From the NCBI GenBank assembly GCA_040375675.1, contig JBEIRY010000012.1:1-33706 (forward strand): DNA of 33,706 bases. The letters are read 5' to 3'. Made by a program: the position numbers and the translations under genes. Numbering within the stretch: position 1 is the first letter of the stretch; every line of letters begins with the position of its first letter. Under the pieces are notes generated by a model that saw nothing but the letters and a program-made list of their open reading frames with translations, ran no database searches and was not told where the DNA came from. Below, piece by piece: positions 1-7,984 of the stretch. The stretch is from CAIUSP01 sp040375675 (GTDB taxonomy: Bacteria; Actinomycetota; Thermoleophilia; Solirubrobacterales; 70-9).

Positions 1-1
1 C

Positions 2-793
2 CTGGACTCATCGGCGCCGTTGGCCACGCTGGAGGCCAGGGGCATCTCGGCGTGGTTCGGCAACCACCACGTCCTCGACCGGGTGTCGCTGGACATGCCC
101 GCCGGTCAGGTGACGGCCCTCATCGGGCCGTCGGGCTGCGGCAAGAGCACCCTGCTGCGCTGCCTGAACCGGATGAACGACCTGGTGCCATCTGCTGAGG
201 TGGTCGGCAAATGTCTGTACCACGGCACTGATCTCTACGGCCCGGACGTGGACCCGGTCGAGGTCCGCAAGCTGATCGGGATGGTGTTCCAGAAGCCGAA
301 CCCGTTCCCCAAGTCGATCTACGACAACATCGCCTTCGGCCCCAAGGTCCTCGGCCTTTCGAACATCGAAGAGAGGGTCGAGCAGGCACTCCGCAGTGCG
401 GCGCTCTGGGACGAGGTCAAAGACCGCCTCGACGACAACGCTTACGGAATGTCGGGTGGACAGCAGCAGCGCCTCTGTATTGCCCGCTGTATCGCGGTCG
501 ACCCCGATGTGATCCTGATGGACGAGCCGTGTTCGGCGCTCGATCCGATCAGCACCGGCAAGATCGAGGATTTGATGCTCGAGCTGAAGGAGGACTACTC
601 GATCGTGATCGTCACCCACAACATGCAGCAGGCCGCTCGCGTATCTGACAAGACTGCCTTCCTGATCGTCGAGCTCGACTCCGATGAGGACTCGCGCTGG
701 GGTCAGTTGGTCGAGTATGCAGATACCGAGCAGATCTTCACCAATCCCTCCGACAGCCGGACCGAGGATTACGTCACCGGCAAGGTGGGCTGA
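2..793 (+). CDS. pstB: Phosphate ABC transporter ATP-binding protein PstB (first copy, 5' end probably outside window)
   Basis: Cytoplasmic ATPase that powers high-affinity phosphate import through PstCA. Counting from the TTG at base 20, Walker A (GPSGCGKST) is at residues 36-44. It is followed by a Q-loop (VFQKPNPFPKS), the ABC signature (MSGGQQQRLCIAR), Walker B ending in DEPCSALDP and the H-loop (IVTHNMQQA). The frame stays open to the window edge and no ribosome site precedes the TTG, so the true start probably lies upstream; starting at base 20 would give 257 aa, the normal PstB length. A short acidic insert before GQLVEY near the C-terminus resembles other actinobacterial PstBs. Its stop overlaps the phoU start by one base. 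A second, diverged pstB lies with pstSCA at 11022, so whether this copy serves another permease or a signalling role is unknown. Confidence 0.93.
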   Translation: MDSSAPLATLEARGISAWFGNHHVLDRVSLDMPAGQVTALIGPSGCGKSTLLRCLNRMNDLVPSAEVVGKCLYHGTDLYGPDVDPVEVRKLIGMVFQKPNPFPKSIYDNIAFGPKVLGLSNIEERVEQALRSAALWDEVKDRLDDNAYGMSGGQQQRLCIARCIAVDPDVILMDEPCSALDPISTGKIEDLMLELKEDYSIVIVTHNMQQAARVSDKTAFLIVELDSDEDSRWGQLVEYADTEQIFTNPSDSRTEDYVTGKVG

Positions 794-1506
794 TGGCTCC
801 GGATACGACACGAACTCAGTACCAGAGCGAACTCGACAAGCTCGAGGAACGTACGCTCGAGGGGCTCGACATGGTGATCAGCGCGCTCGACCGCACGCTC
901 GAGGCGGTAGAGCAGCAGGACGCAGAGCTCGCCACCTTGGTCATCGCCGATGACGATCGGATCGACGGCCGCTACCTGGAGGTCAACCAGTCGATTCTCA
1001 CCATGCTCGCAACTCAGGGGCCAGTGGCTACGGATCTCCGCCTGATTTCGGCGCTGCTACACGTGATTCACAGCGTCGAGCGGATGGGAGATCAGTGTGT
1101 GAACATCGCGAAAGTCATACCTCTCACCGGCAACGATGCGCCGCAGCGAGCAGAGATGGTCGACCGGATCGTGAAGATGGGACAGCAGGCCAGGGCGATG
1201 CTCTCCCAAGCCAAGAAGGCGTTCGAGAATCGCGATATCGGACTCGCCAAGGATCTGGTCCATCAGGACGACTTGATCGATGAGTTGAACAAGGAGTGCT
1301 TCCAGGTCGCGGTTCAGGTCGGTGACGATGTAGACACACGAGAGTGGGCGATGACGATGATGTTGGTTGCCCGGGCAATCGAGCGGATCGGCGATAACGC
1401 CGTGGACATCGGCGAGCAGGTTGCGTTCGTGGTTACCGGACTGTTCGAAGAGTTCGAGGACGCTTCGGGTACCGAGGAGCATTTGCTCGACCCCAAGTCG
1501 GAGTAG
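793..1506 (+). CDS. phoU: Phosphate signalling regulator PhoU
   Basis: PhoU is a cytoplasmic metal-binding helical protein that links Pst transporter activity to the PhoR-type sensor kinase and restrains phosphate uptake. The 237 aa match the family length and contain the usual two repeated three-helix halves. The first has the acidic motif ERMGDQCVNIAK and the second ERIGDNAVDIGEQ, the E-R-x-G-D metal-binding repeats expected of PhoU. The ATG overlaps the last base of the pstB stop (TGATG), so the two are translationally coupled. Pairing with pstB, ppx and ppk1 suggests joint control of import and polyphosphate storage. No sensor kinase or response regulator gene is in the window. Confidence 0.94.
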   Translation: MAPDTTRTQYQSELDKLEERTLEGLDMVISALDRTLEAVEQQDAELATLVIADDDRIDGRYLEVNQSILTMLATQGPVATDLRLISALLHVIHSVERMGDQCVNIAKVIPLTGNDAPQRAEMVDRIVKMGQQARAMLSQAKKAFENRDIGLAKDLVHQDDLIDELNKECFQVAVQVGDDVDTREWAMTMMLVARAIERIGDNAVDIGEQVAFVVTGLFEEFEDASGTEEHLLDPKSE

Positions 1507-1560
1507 TCGGCGGCCCGCACCTTCGCGGCCCATCCGATCTCCCTGCGAGGATTCAATCCC

Positions 1561-2472
1561 GTGCCCTGCGCCGCGATCGACATCGGTTCGAACACCACGA
1601 GGCTGCTCGTTGCCGAAGTAGAGGGCGGCGAGTTGACCGAGGTAATGCAGCAGCGCGCTTACACGAGTATCGGCAGGGGCGCAAAGCGAAACGGCAAGAT
1701 CACCGCAGAGAAGATCGCCGAGGTCGCAGAGGTCGTGCAGACCCAGGTCAAGCTTGCCAACGAGATGGGAGCCGAAGAGGTTCGGATAGTCGCCACGGCT
1801 GCGATCAGGGAATCGAAGAACTGCAAGAAGGTCGTTGCAGCCATCTCCGAATCAGTGGGCTTGCCGGTCGAGGTGCTCTCCGATGAGCAGGAGGGGCGAT
1901 TCGCCTTTCTCGGTGCGACCCGGGCGCTTGCGCACCCCAGTGACGGCAAGTTGGCGGTGGTCGACATCGGAGGCGGATCATCTGAAGTGATCTTCGGCTC
2001 GCTCTCCGGGGGCGTCGAGAAGGTCCAGTCGTTCAATATCGGCTCGGGCTCTCTTGCAGACGAGCACCTCAAGGGCGACCCACCCTCGGCCTCGGAGATC
2101 CGCGCGCTTCGCGATCACATCAAGGATTTCTTCGAAGGGGTCGAGCTGGAGAAGCCCGATCAGGCCGTTGCGGTCGGGGGCAGTGCAACATCGCTGAGGA
2201 CGCTGGTCGGCGCGGTGCTCGAGTACGAGACCCTCGAAAGAGCCGTGCGGATACTGACCGACGACGAGATGCTCGAGGTGGCAAGGCGCTTCGAGCTCGA
2301 CTCGCGCAGGGTCAGGATCTTGCCTGCGGGAGTGCTTCTGCTCGAGAAGTTTTCCGAGATGCTCAAGGTGCCGATGCAGATAGGCCGCGGGGGATTGCGT
2401 GAAGGTGTGATTCTGGACATGGTCCACGCCCGGAACGGCAACGGCAACGCGGCTGGCAAACTCGCCGCCTAG
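1561..2472 (+). CDS. ppx: Exopolyphosphatase / Ppx-GppA family phosphatase
   Basis: Expected to release phosphate from polyphosphate or remove the 5' phosphate of pppGpp. The ASKHA ATPase-like fold shows in the phosphate-1 loop AAIDIGSNTTRLL at the N-terminus, the second loop VVDIGGGSSEVIFG near residue 135, and AVGGSATSLRTL near residue 203. At 303 aa it is a short, single-module form as in other actinobacteria, without the C-terminal HD domain of E. coli Ppx. The GTG at 1561 fits the N-terminus exactly. AGGA lies 9 bases upstream, although GAGGAT at 1547 could instead be a -10 element. It sits between phoU and ppk1, so degradation and synthesis of polyphosphate are encoded side by side. Ppx versus GppA specificity cannot be settled from sequence alone. 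Confidence 0.88.
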   Translation: MPCAAIDIGSNTTRLLVAEVEGGELTEVMQQRAYTSIGRGAKRNGKITAEKIAEVAEVVQTQVKLANEMGAEEVRIVATAAIRESKNCKKVVAAISESVGLPVEVLSDEQEGRFAFLGATRALAHPSDGKLAVVDIGGGSSEVIFGSLSGGVEKVQSFNIGSGSLADEHLKGDPPSASEIRALRDHIKDFFEGVELEKPDQAVAVGGSATSLRTLVGAVLEYETLERAVRILTDDEMLEVARRFELDSRRVRILPAGVLLLEKFSEMLKVPMQIGRGGLREGVILDMVHARNGNGNAAGKLAA

Positions 2473-2533
2473 CTCCGTCTTCCCCCAAGCCAGGCACTGC
2501 TAGCGAGCCTGCGCGGATTTTCCGGTCGGGGCG

Positions 2534-2539
2534 TAGCAT
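2534..2539 (+). promoter_or_regulatory. -10 element TAGCAT for leaderless ppk1 transcript
   Basis: A TANNNT hexamer ends exactly 7 bases before the ppk1 ATG, which would put transcription initiation at or next to the start codon. No Shine-Dalgarno sequence lies between them. The same spacing recurs at 6549, 19702 and 32508 (minus). No clear -35 is visible. Confidence 0.5.
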
Positions 2540-2546
2540 TGCCGGA

Positions 2547-4706
2547 ATGGAACCAACCGCTCACACCGGCGCGAAGGCGCCACGAGACGAGGCGGCAGGG
2601 CAGACCGGCGCTCCTGGCAGCCCTGACTTGGCCGAGCCATCGCTCTACTTCAACCGCGAGCTTTCGTGGCTGGACTTCAATGACCGAGTGCTGCAGCTTG
2701 CAGAGGATCCGGCCACCCCGCTGCTCGAACGAGTCAGATTCTGTTCGATCTTCGAGAACAACCTCGACGAGTTCTTCATGGTGCGGATCGCCGGCATGCA
2801 CGACGCGGTCGAGGAGAAGCTCGGCCCACAAGGCGCCGATGAGATCCAACCCGCGGCAGTGATTGCCGAGGCCAGGGGCCGGGTAATCGAGATGACAGGG
2901 CGGATCGAGCGCTGTATCAGCGAGGAGATCCAACCCGCGCTGTCTGAGCACGGCATCAGGCTGATCTCTCTCGACGATGCAACCGACGATGAGCGGGCCG
3001 AGTTGGACGCTCTGTTCGAAAAGCAGATCTTTCCGACCCTGACTCCGCTCGTGATCGGCCGAGGGCGTCGGTTCCCCTACTTCTCGAACGTCTCGCTCAG
3101 CATTGGCTTGTTGCTTCGTAATCCTGAAACTGATGAAGAGGTCGTCGCGCGAGTCAAGGTCCCGAAGGAGAACCTCAGGCGGTTCCTTGCAACCGGTGAT
3201 GGCAACACCTTCGTGCCGATCGAGCAAGTAATCGCTGCAAACCTCGCTGACCTCTTTCCCGGCATGGAGATCGTCCATCACTCGCTCTTCCGCGTTACCC
3301 GCGACACCGACTACGACGTAAACGATGAGGCTGGAGATCTGCTTCGAGCGGTCGAAGAGGAGGTACGTCGCCGACGCTTTGGCGAGGTCGTTCGCTTGGA
3401 GGTATCTGACGACATGGAGCCGCGTCTGCGCGAGCTCCTGGTCGAGTCACTCGGAGTCGAGGAGATGCAGGTTTACGACACCGACGGCTTGATGGGCATA
3501 GGTGACCTGGACGAGATCGCATCGATCTCTGGCTACGAATCGCTGTGTTATCCGGCATGGAGCGGGGTGACGCCCCCGCGCTTGCTGCAGGGCAAGTCTC
3601 GCCGCAAGTCGAAGATCTTCGATGTCGTGCGTGAGTCGGATCTGCTCGTCCACCACCCCTACGACTCCTTCACCGCAACGGTTGGGCGGTTCATCGATGA
3701 GGCGGTCGAGGACCCTGAGGTTCTTGCGATCAAGCAGACCGTGTACCGCACCGGCGCGGATTCACCGCTGGTAGGCGGACTGATCGAGGCAACCGCTCGC
3801 GGCAAGCAAGCGGTCTGCATGGTCGAGCTGAAGGCTCGCTTCGACGAGAACGCAAACATCCGCTGGGCCAAGTCGATGGAGGAGGCCGGCGTCCATGTGG
3901 TCTACGGCATCCCGGGCCTCAAGACCCACTGCAAGTGCGCGCTGGTGGTCAGGCGGGAGGGCGATGGTGTTCGCCACTACGTGCACATCGGCACCGGCAA
4001 CTACAACCCGAAGACCGCACGCCTCTATACCGATTTCGGTCTGTTCACATCCGACCCCGACATCGGCGCTGATATCGCCGAGATGTTCAACTACTTGACC
4101 GGCTACGCGCGCCCAAAGGCCTATCGCAAGGTCCTGGTTGCCCCCTTCAACTTGAAAGAGGGGATCGTGTCCGAGATCGAGAAGACGATCCAGGCGCATC
4201 AAGACGGCAAGCCGGCACGGATCAGGATGAAGATGAACTCGTTGCTGGATCCCGCCTCGATCCAGGCTCTCTATCGGGCGTCGCAGGCCGGAGTGCCGGT
4301 GGAGATCAACACCCGCGGCATCTGCGCTCTGCGACCCGGAGTACCCGGGATCTCCGACAACATCCGTGTGGTCTCGATCCTCGGGCGGTTCCTCGAGCAC
4401 TCCCGAATCTACGCCTTCGAGCGCGGCGAAGACAGCCGTTACTTCATCGGTTCAGCAGACTTGATGCCTCGAAACCTCTACAACCGGGTCGAGTTGCTGG
4501 TGCCCGTCGAGGACCTTCACCTGCAGGGAGAGCTCTCGGGAGCTCTCGATATCGCCTTTGCCGACAACACCGGTGCGTGGGAGCTCGGCTCAGCCGGGGA
4601 TTGGTCGCGACTCGATCCGGGCGAGGCTCCGCGTAGTCTGCAGGACGAGATGATGGCCTCCCACATAGAGCGTTTCAACCTCGCGTCGAAAGATCTCTCC
4701 GACTGA
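2547..4706 (+). CDS. ppk1: Polyphosphate kinase 1
   Basis: Synthesises polyphosphate reversibly from ATP and acts at the inner face of the membrane. The 719 aa include the N-terminal helical domain (from LYFNRELSWLDFNDRVL), the head domain and two phospholipase-D-like catalytic domains. The autophosphorylated histidine is H461 in KTHCK, next to the HIGTGNYNPKTARLYTD signature. The second catalytic histidine is H618 in LEHSRIYAFERG, followed by GSADLMPRNL. The first 35 residues are a low-complexity leader. The ATG is preceded by a -10-like TAGCAT rather than a ribosome site, suggesting its own leaderless transcript. Its stop overlaps the next start by one base. Confidence 0.96.
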   Translation: MEPTAHTGAKAPRDEAAGQTGAPGSPDLAEPSLYFNRELSWLDFNDRVLQLAEDPATPLLERVRFCSIFENNLDEFFMVRIAGMHDAVEEKLGPQGADEIQPAAVIAEARGRVIEMTGRIERCISEEIQPALSEHGIRLISLDDATDDERAELDALFEKQIFPTLTPLVIGRGRRFPYFSNVSLSIGLLLRNPETDEEVVARVKVPKENLRRFLATGDGNTFVPIEQVIAANLADLFPGMEIVHHSLFRVTRDTDYDVNDEAGDLLRAVEEEVRRRRFGEVVRLEVSDDMEPRLRELLVESLGVEEMQVYDTDGLMGIGDLDEIASISGYESLCYPAWSGVTPPRLLQGKSRRKSKIFDVVRESDLLVHHPYDSFTATVGRFIDEAVEDPEVLAIKQTVYRTGADSPLVGGLIEATARGKQAVCMVELKARFDENANIRWAKSMEEAGVHVVYGIPGLKTHCKCALVVRREGDGVRHYVHIGTGNYNPKTARLYTDFGLFTSDPDIGADIAEMFNYLTGYARPKAYRKVLVAPFNLKEGIVSEIEKTIQAHQDGKPARIRMKMNSLLDPASIQALYRASQAGVPVEINTRGICALRPGVPGISDNIRVVSILGRFLEHSRIYAFERGEDSRYFIGSADLMPRNLYNRVELLVPVEDLHLQGELSGALDIAFADNTGAWELGSAGDWSRLDPGEAPRSLQDEMMASHIERFNLASKDLSD

Positions 4707-5350
4707 TGCCTGGCGCGGGTGGATTTTCACTGAAAGGTGGCGGCGGCGCCTCGAAAGACGCACCCTTCTTCGACCTCCTAGCCGAGGCCGGCGCCAACCT
4801 TCAAAGCGTCTCTGACCTGCTGGTCAGGCTGTTCGAGACTTGGCCTGAAGATGAGGGGATCGCGCGCGAGATCCTCAAGGCCGAACAAGAAGGTGACCGC
4901 ATTACCCAGGCGGTGGTCAAACGACTGAACAGCGAAAAGCCGAACTCGATCGATTCGGCGGATCTGTACGCGTTGGCAACGCAGCTAGATGATGTTGCCG
5001 ACGACATCGAGGAAGTCGCGGATTTCATGGCCCTCTACAAGATCGAGGCACCGATGGATCAGGGCAAGGTCCTGGCCGAGATCCTCTCGGCATCCTGTGA
5101 TCAACTCGCTGCCGCGCTTGCGGGGTTGCGCACCGGAGAAGACCTCGAACAGCGTTGGGTAGAGATACACAGACTCGAAAACGAGGGCGATCGCGTTTGG
5201 CGCGAGGCGCTGGCATCGCTCTTCTCCGACGGGATCGACCCGATGGTGGTGATCCGCTGGAAGGACATCTTCGGAGTGCTCGAGCGCGCGATAGATGCCA
5301 CTGAGACAGCAGCACACCACATCGAGTCGATCGTCGTCAAGCGCTCGTAA
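4706..5350 (+). CDS. DUF47 family PhoU-like protein
   Basis: A 214 aa, all-helical protein of the DUF47/PhoU-related family (TIGR00153-like). Acidic repeats typical of the family are visible: AEQEGDRITQAVVKRL near residue 57, DDVADDIEEVADFMALYKI near residue 93, and RLENEGDRVWREAL in the second half. Family members normally accompany low-affinity Pit phosphate transporters and are thought to regulate them, but no pit gene is adjacent here. It overlaps ppk1 by one base (TGATG), so its partner may be the polyphosphate enzymes or a Pit encoded elsewhere. A short Gly-rich N-terminus precedes the domain. The family call is secure; the role is inferred. Confidence 0.88.
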   Translation: MPGAGGFSLKGGGGASKDAPFFDLLAEAGANLQSVSDLLVRLFETWPEDEGIAREILKAEQEGDRITQAVVKRLNSEKPNSIDSADLYALATQLDDVADDIEEVADFMALYKIEAPMDQGKVLAEILSASCDQLAAALAGLRTGEDLEQRWVEIHRLENEGDRVWREALASLFSDGIDPMVVIRWKDIFGVLERAIDATETAAHHIESIVVKRS

Positions 5351-5357
5351 GGGCTGT

Positions 5358-5855
5358 ATGCCAGCCAAGAAGAAGAAGAAGAAGGCGAGGCCGGGCGAGA
5401 CTCGTACCCAGCGGGCTGACCGACATCTCTCCGAGTTGCTGCAGGAGCTTAGAGTGGCGCTTCCCGGTGCCCAGGTGCTGTTTGCATTCCTGCTCACCGT
5501 TCCGTTTGCGGCGCGGTTTGGCGAGTTGGACGATGTGGGGGAGTACGTCTACTTCGGAGTCCTGCTCTGTACTGCGATATCGGTCGCATTGCTGATTGCT
5601 CCAAGCGCGGCTCATCGGATTCTCTTCAGGCAGCGCGACAAGGAGTTCCTGGTGGACCTTTCGAATCGCTACGCGCTCGCCGGCCTGGCCTTTCTTGCGC
5701 TTGCGATTACCGGCGCGGTCTGGGTGGTTTCGGACCTGCTGTTTGCTCGGCCGGTGACCGCAGTGACGGTTGCCTTCATCGCAATTCTCTTCGTAGTGAT
5801 CTGGTTCGTCGAGCCGATTCGCCGACGCTCGCGGTTAGGAAGGAAGCACCGCTAG
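5358..5855 (+). CDS. DUF6328 family small integral membrane protein
   Basis: A 165 aa protein with a very basic N-terminus (six consecutive lysines from residue 4), then the hallmark ELLQELRVALPGAQVLFAFLL and about four hydrophobic helices (roughly residues 34-55, 63-84, 107-127 and 132-152). A second motif, HRILFRQRDK, lies between helices 2 and 3. These features match the uncharacterised actinobacterial DUF6328 family. I chose the ATG at 5358, seven bases after the DUF47 stop with AAGGG upstream, because an earlier in-frame ATG at 5295 would lie inside the DUF47 gene. It is the last gene of the polyphosphate run. Function unknown. Confidence 0.8.
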   Translation: MPAKKKKKKARPGETRTQRADRHLSELLQELRVALPGAQVLFAFLLTVPFAARFGELDDVGEYVYFGVLLCTAISVALLIAPSAAHRILFRQRDKEFLVDLSNRYALAGLAFLALAITGAVWVVSDLLFARPVTAVTVAFIAILFVVIWFVEPIRRRSRLGRKHR

Positions 5856-5873
5856 GTAGAAGAAGGCGCAGCG

Positions 5874-6461
5874 CTAGTCGTTCAGCAGATGGCCGAGTTC
5901 GATCTCGATCTCGGCCAGGAAGGGGAGATCGGGATCGGTCTGGCTGAGATCACGTAGATCCTCACGCCAGAGCATCAGGCGCTCATCGAAGTTGGTACCG
6001 AGCTTGGCTCCGACCTCGGCGCGCTGCTCTCCGTCCAGTGTGGTCCAGTCGCGCAGATTCGCTACTCGGTCGGCTGCGTAGATCACGCTTGACGGTCGCC
6101 CCGCTGAGATCGCCTTGCGCCGAAGATCGCGTTTGCGATCGGCATAAGAGGCCAGCGAAGGGTCCTCGGTGCAGGCGATCACGACATCGGCGACCAGATC
6201 ACCGAAGCGCTGGCGAAGCTGCGATGCGTTTACATCGGTCTTCTCGAGCACATCGTGCAGGTAGGCGGCGGCGATCGTCTCGGGATCGTCGGTGGAGGAA
6301 GCGACGATTTCTGCGACGGCGATCGGGTGCTCGATGAACTCGTTGCCGGTTTGCTTGCGGAACTGCCCACGGTGCGATTGCTCCGCCAGTTTCCGTGCGG
6401 ATTCGATCATCTCATCGGTCGGGATGTTCCCGACAGCGCCGCTCGTAGGGGTCCGGGGCAT
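5874..6461 (-). CDS. HD-domain hydrolase, RelA/SpoT small-alarmone-hydrolase-like
   Basis: A 195 aa HD_4-type protein resembling stand-alone (p)ppGpp hydrolases such as MESH1. Metal ligands expected from Rel enzymes are present: H45 in IEHPIAVAE, H69-D70 in YLHDVLEKT and D131 in YAADRVANLRD. The Glu-Asp pair after the HD motif that assists hydrolysis in Rel enzymes is Glu73-Lys74 here, so activity or substrate may differ. No synthetase domain is present. The gene is convergent with the DUF6328 gene, with 18 bases between stops and no obvious terminator hairpin. On the minus strand, TACCGT (6472-6477) lies 10 bases before the ATG, implying a leader of only a few bases. The alarmone substrate is an inference from the fold. 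Confidence 0.78.
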   Translation of the reverse strand: MPRTPTSGAVGNIPTDEMIESARKLAEQSHRGQFRKQTGNEFIEHPIAVAEIVASSTDDPETIAAAYLHDVLEKTDVNASQLRQRFGDLVADVVIACTEDPSLASYADRKRDLRRKAISAGRPSSVIYAADRVANLRDWTTLDGEQRAEVGAKLGTNFDERLMLWREDLRDLSQTDPDLPFLAEIEIELGHLLND

Positions 6462-6519
6462 TGGGCAACTGACGGTACCGAATTTGCCTGCATTCGGAGG
6501 TGCAAAGCCGCATGAATAC

Positions 6520-6533
6520 TGACTCCACAGTCA
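6520..6533. promoter_or_regulatory. Inverted repeat TGACT-N4-AGTCA
   Basis: A perfect 5-bp inverted repeat with a 4-base spacer lies about 15 bases upstream of the -10 element of the next gene and between two divergent genes. It could be an operator or simply cover the -35 region. No other copy was noticed. Confidence 0.25.
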
Positions 6534-6548
6534 ATCCAGGCATCTGGC

Positions 6549-6554
6549 TAGACT
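6549..6554 (+). promoter_or_regulatory. -10 element TAGACT for leaderless transcript
   Basis: TAGACT ends 7 bases before the ATG at 6562, and no ribosome site lies between. The layout matches the ppk1, uvrC and 32500 lipoprotein genes, supporting a leaderless mRNA and this start codon. Confidence 0.5.
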
Positions 6555-6561
6555 CGCCGAG

Positions 6562-6918
6562 ATGGCCAAGAACCTGAGAAATGTCGGAATCGTGCTTTTG
6601 CTGGCCGCTTTGGTGGCATTCGTTCCCGGCGGAGATGCGCTCTCACGGACCCTGATTTTGGCTATCAGCCTTGCTTTTCTGGCAGGAATCGGGTTTCTGG
6701 CTTACCGGCTTTATCGCGACCAGCACCTGATGCTGGCTGGTTTGAGCGATCTGCGGCGAGCCGTGCTCTACGGAGCGGTTGGGCTGATCGCGCTCCTGAT
6801 CGCCGGCTATCAGGCTTTTTCCGGCTTCGGTGGCGGGGTAGTGATCTGGCTCGCGCTGCTGTTGGCCGCTGCCGTCGCGATCTTCCTGATCGTGCGCGAA
6901 GCGAACCGTTACGGCTGA
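6562..6918 (+). CDS. Small integral membrane protein, unknown function
   Basis: A 118 aa protein that I cannot assign to a family. It has hydrophobic helices at about residues 7-23, 28-47, 66-86 and 92-111. A charged loop (YRLYRDQHLM and SDLRRAVLYG) separates the two pairs, suggesting a four-helix protein with a central cytoplasmic loop. The N-terminus MAKNLRN and C-terminus REANRYG are basic. It is a single gene: divergent from the HD hydrolase, with its own probable leaderless promoter, and followed by an intergenic region holding the PHO-box-like promoter of the next gene. No catalytic motif is visible. Confidence 0.7.
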   Translation: MAKNLRNVGIVLLLAALVAFVPGGDALSRTLILAISLAFLAGIGFLAYRLYRDQHLMLAGLSDLRRAVLYGAVGLIALLIAGYQAFSGFGGGVVIWLALLLAAAVAIFLIVREANRYG

Positions 6919-6939
6919 GCCTCACGCCGGCGGTTTGTG

Positions 6940-6996
6940 AATTTACATCCCGTAAACCGGAATTACACAACTCAGGCTCGCTGCTGGAGCAGACTC
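6940..6996 (+). promoter_or_regulatory. PHO-box-like promoter of the secreted eight-Cys protein gene
   Basis: TTTACATC (6942-6949) begins a set of 11-bp units whose cores fall at TTAC 6943, AAAC 6954 and ACAC 6965. CAGACT (6990-6995) is the candidate -10, so the last unit would overlap the -35. The same elements recur upstream of pstS at equal offsets: TTTACATC to AGACTC is 49 bases in both, and TTTACATC to the GTG is 110 versus 108. Individually the repeats here are weak; the case rests on the shared layout. Confidence 0.5.
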
Positions 6997-7037
6997 GCCT
7001 GAAATCGCCAGGAACTTCGGGCGGGAAAACGCTACTC

Positions 7038-7043
7038 AAGGAG
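7038..7043 (+). promoter_or_regulatory. Ribosome binding site AAGGAG
   Basis: AAGGAG lies 8 bases before the GTG at 7052 and fixes that codon as the start of the secreted protein, which then begins with a basic MKKR signal-peptide n-region. Confidence 0.75.
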
Positions 7044-7051
7044 ACGAACAA

Positions 7052-7897
7052 GTGAAGAAGCGCATTTCAGGAAAGAGCAGGGCAGGGCTGTTCGTTCTGG
7101 TCGCGCTCGCTATGGCAGCGATCGCACCGGCTGCAGCATCGGCTGGGGTCTTTGACGACACCGATAACCGGGGTCCGATAGACAGCACGGGAAGTCACTT
7201 CAACGAGGGCTACAACGATGGCGCAGCTTTCCAGTGTGACGGCCTCGTCAGGTACCAAGGCAAGAAGCCGAGTTATGACCTCGAGTACGACTTCAGTTGT
7301 GACTCGTTCTTCGCCGGCTACGTGATCAGCAGCAACAAGCTGATCGACAGCTACGACACAGAGTCGATCGTGACTGATTCAGAAGGCGTTCCCTCTGACA
7401 ACGCCGAGGGATTCGACTGTGAGGGCTTGATCCCGGGGAACGGTTTCTCGTGCCGCGGCAATGGCTCTCTGGATCTGGATCCCGGCACCTCGGGGCAGCA
7501 GATGCCATCTCTGTATTCGATCAGCCAAAAGACCAGCGGCACCGGAACAGACTCGGATGGCAACACGAGCGTCGATTGCAGTGCGACCTCGGTCAGGCTC
7601 TGCCTCAGTACGGCGTCTTCTTATACATACGAGAAGACCGGTGCGTTGCCGGACAGTACGGTGGTCGGCAGGATGGGCACGTTCAGCCACCCCTGCAGTA
7701 AGACCAATCGGTCCCGTCAGGGAAAGTCGAATCGCCAGCGGTTCTTCCTCACCGTTTACGGCTATCGATACGTCGAGAAGATCGTTTCGCTCGATGTAAC
7801 TCCGACGGTGACACCGATCCTGACCGGCGGTTACAAGCTGACCTCCTCGCAGCCGATCATGCTCAAGGGTCCGGTTGGGAAGTGCGTCAAGAAGTAG
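7052..7897 (+). CDS. Secreted eight-cysteine protein, unknown function, probably phosphate-regulated
   Basis: A 281 aa protein with a clear Sec signal peptide (MKKR, hydrophobic core, cleavage likely after ASA at residue 31). The mature part has eight cysteines at 62, 83, 123, 134, 176, 184, 215 and 278. The first four form a duplicated motif: F-x-C-[DE]-G-L followed later by F-S-C (62/83 and 123/134). The even count and export suggest disulfides. The C-terminal third (from about 228, FFLTVYGYRYVEKIV) looks beta-rich. No enzyme or adhesin family is recognised. The gene is monocistronic, with a strong terminator after it and a promoter laid out like that of pstS next door. This suggests induction by phosphate limitation, with function still unknown. 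Confidence 0.75.
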   Translation: MKKRISGKSRAGLFVLVALAMAAIAPAAASAGVFDDTDNRGPIDSTGSHFNEGYNDGAAFQCDGLVRYQGKKPSYDLEYDFSCDSFFAGYVISSNKLIDSYDTESIVTDSEGVPSDNAEGFDCEGLIPGNGFSCRGNGSLDLDPGTSGQQMPSLYSISQKTSGTGTDSDGNTSVDCSATSVRLCLSTASSYTYEKTGALPDSTVVGRMGTFSHPCSKTNRSRQGKSNRQRFFLTVYGYRYVEKIVSLDVTPTVTPILTGGYKLTSSQPIMLKGPVGKCVKK

Positions 7898-7952
7898 CAA
7901 GAGTTCCAATACCGCTTGGGTAGGGGTCTCGAGCGGAAATGGAAGCAGGGAA

Positions 7953-7984
7953 ACGGTCGCGCTCAGGCGCGGCCGTTTTTTTTT
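7953..7984 (+). terminator. Intrinsic terminator
   Basis: A 10-bp stem (ACGGTCGCGC with GCGCGGCCGT, one G-T wobble) closes a TCAG loop and is followed by nine T residues (7976-7984). It ends the secreted-protein transcript and separates it from pstS. The T-tract abuts the first unit of the pstS PHO-box-like repeat. Confidence 0.92.

Noticed and set aside
5367..5385. AAG repeat run
   Set aside because: It encodes the six-lysine N-terminus of the DUF6328 protein; too short to call a microsatellite element.
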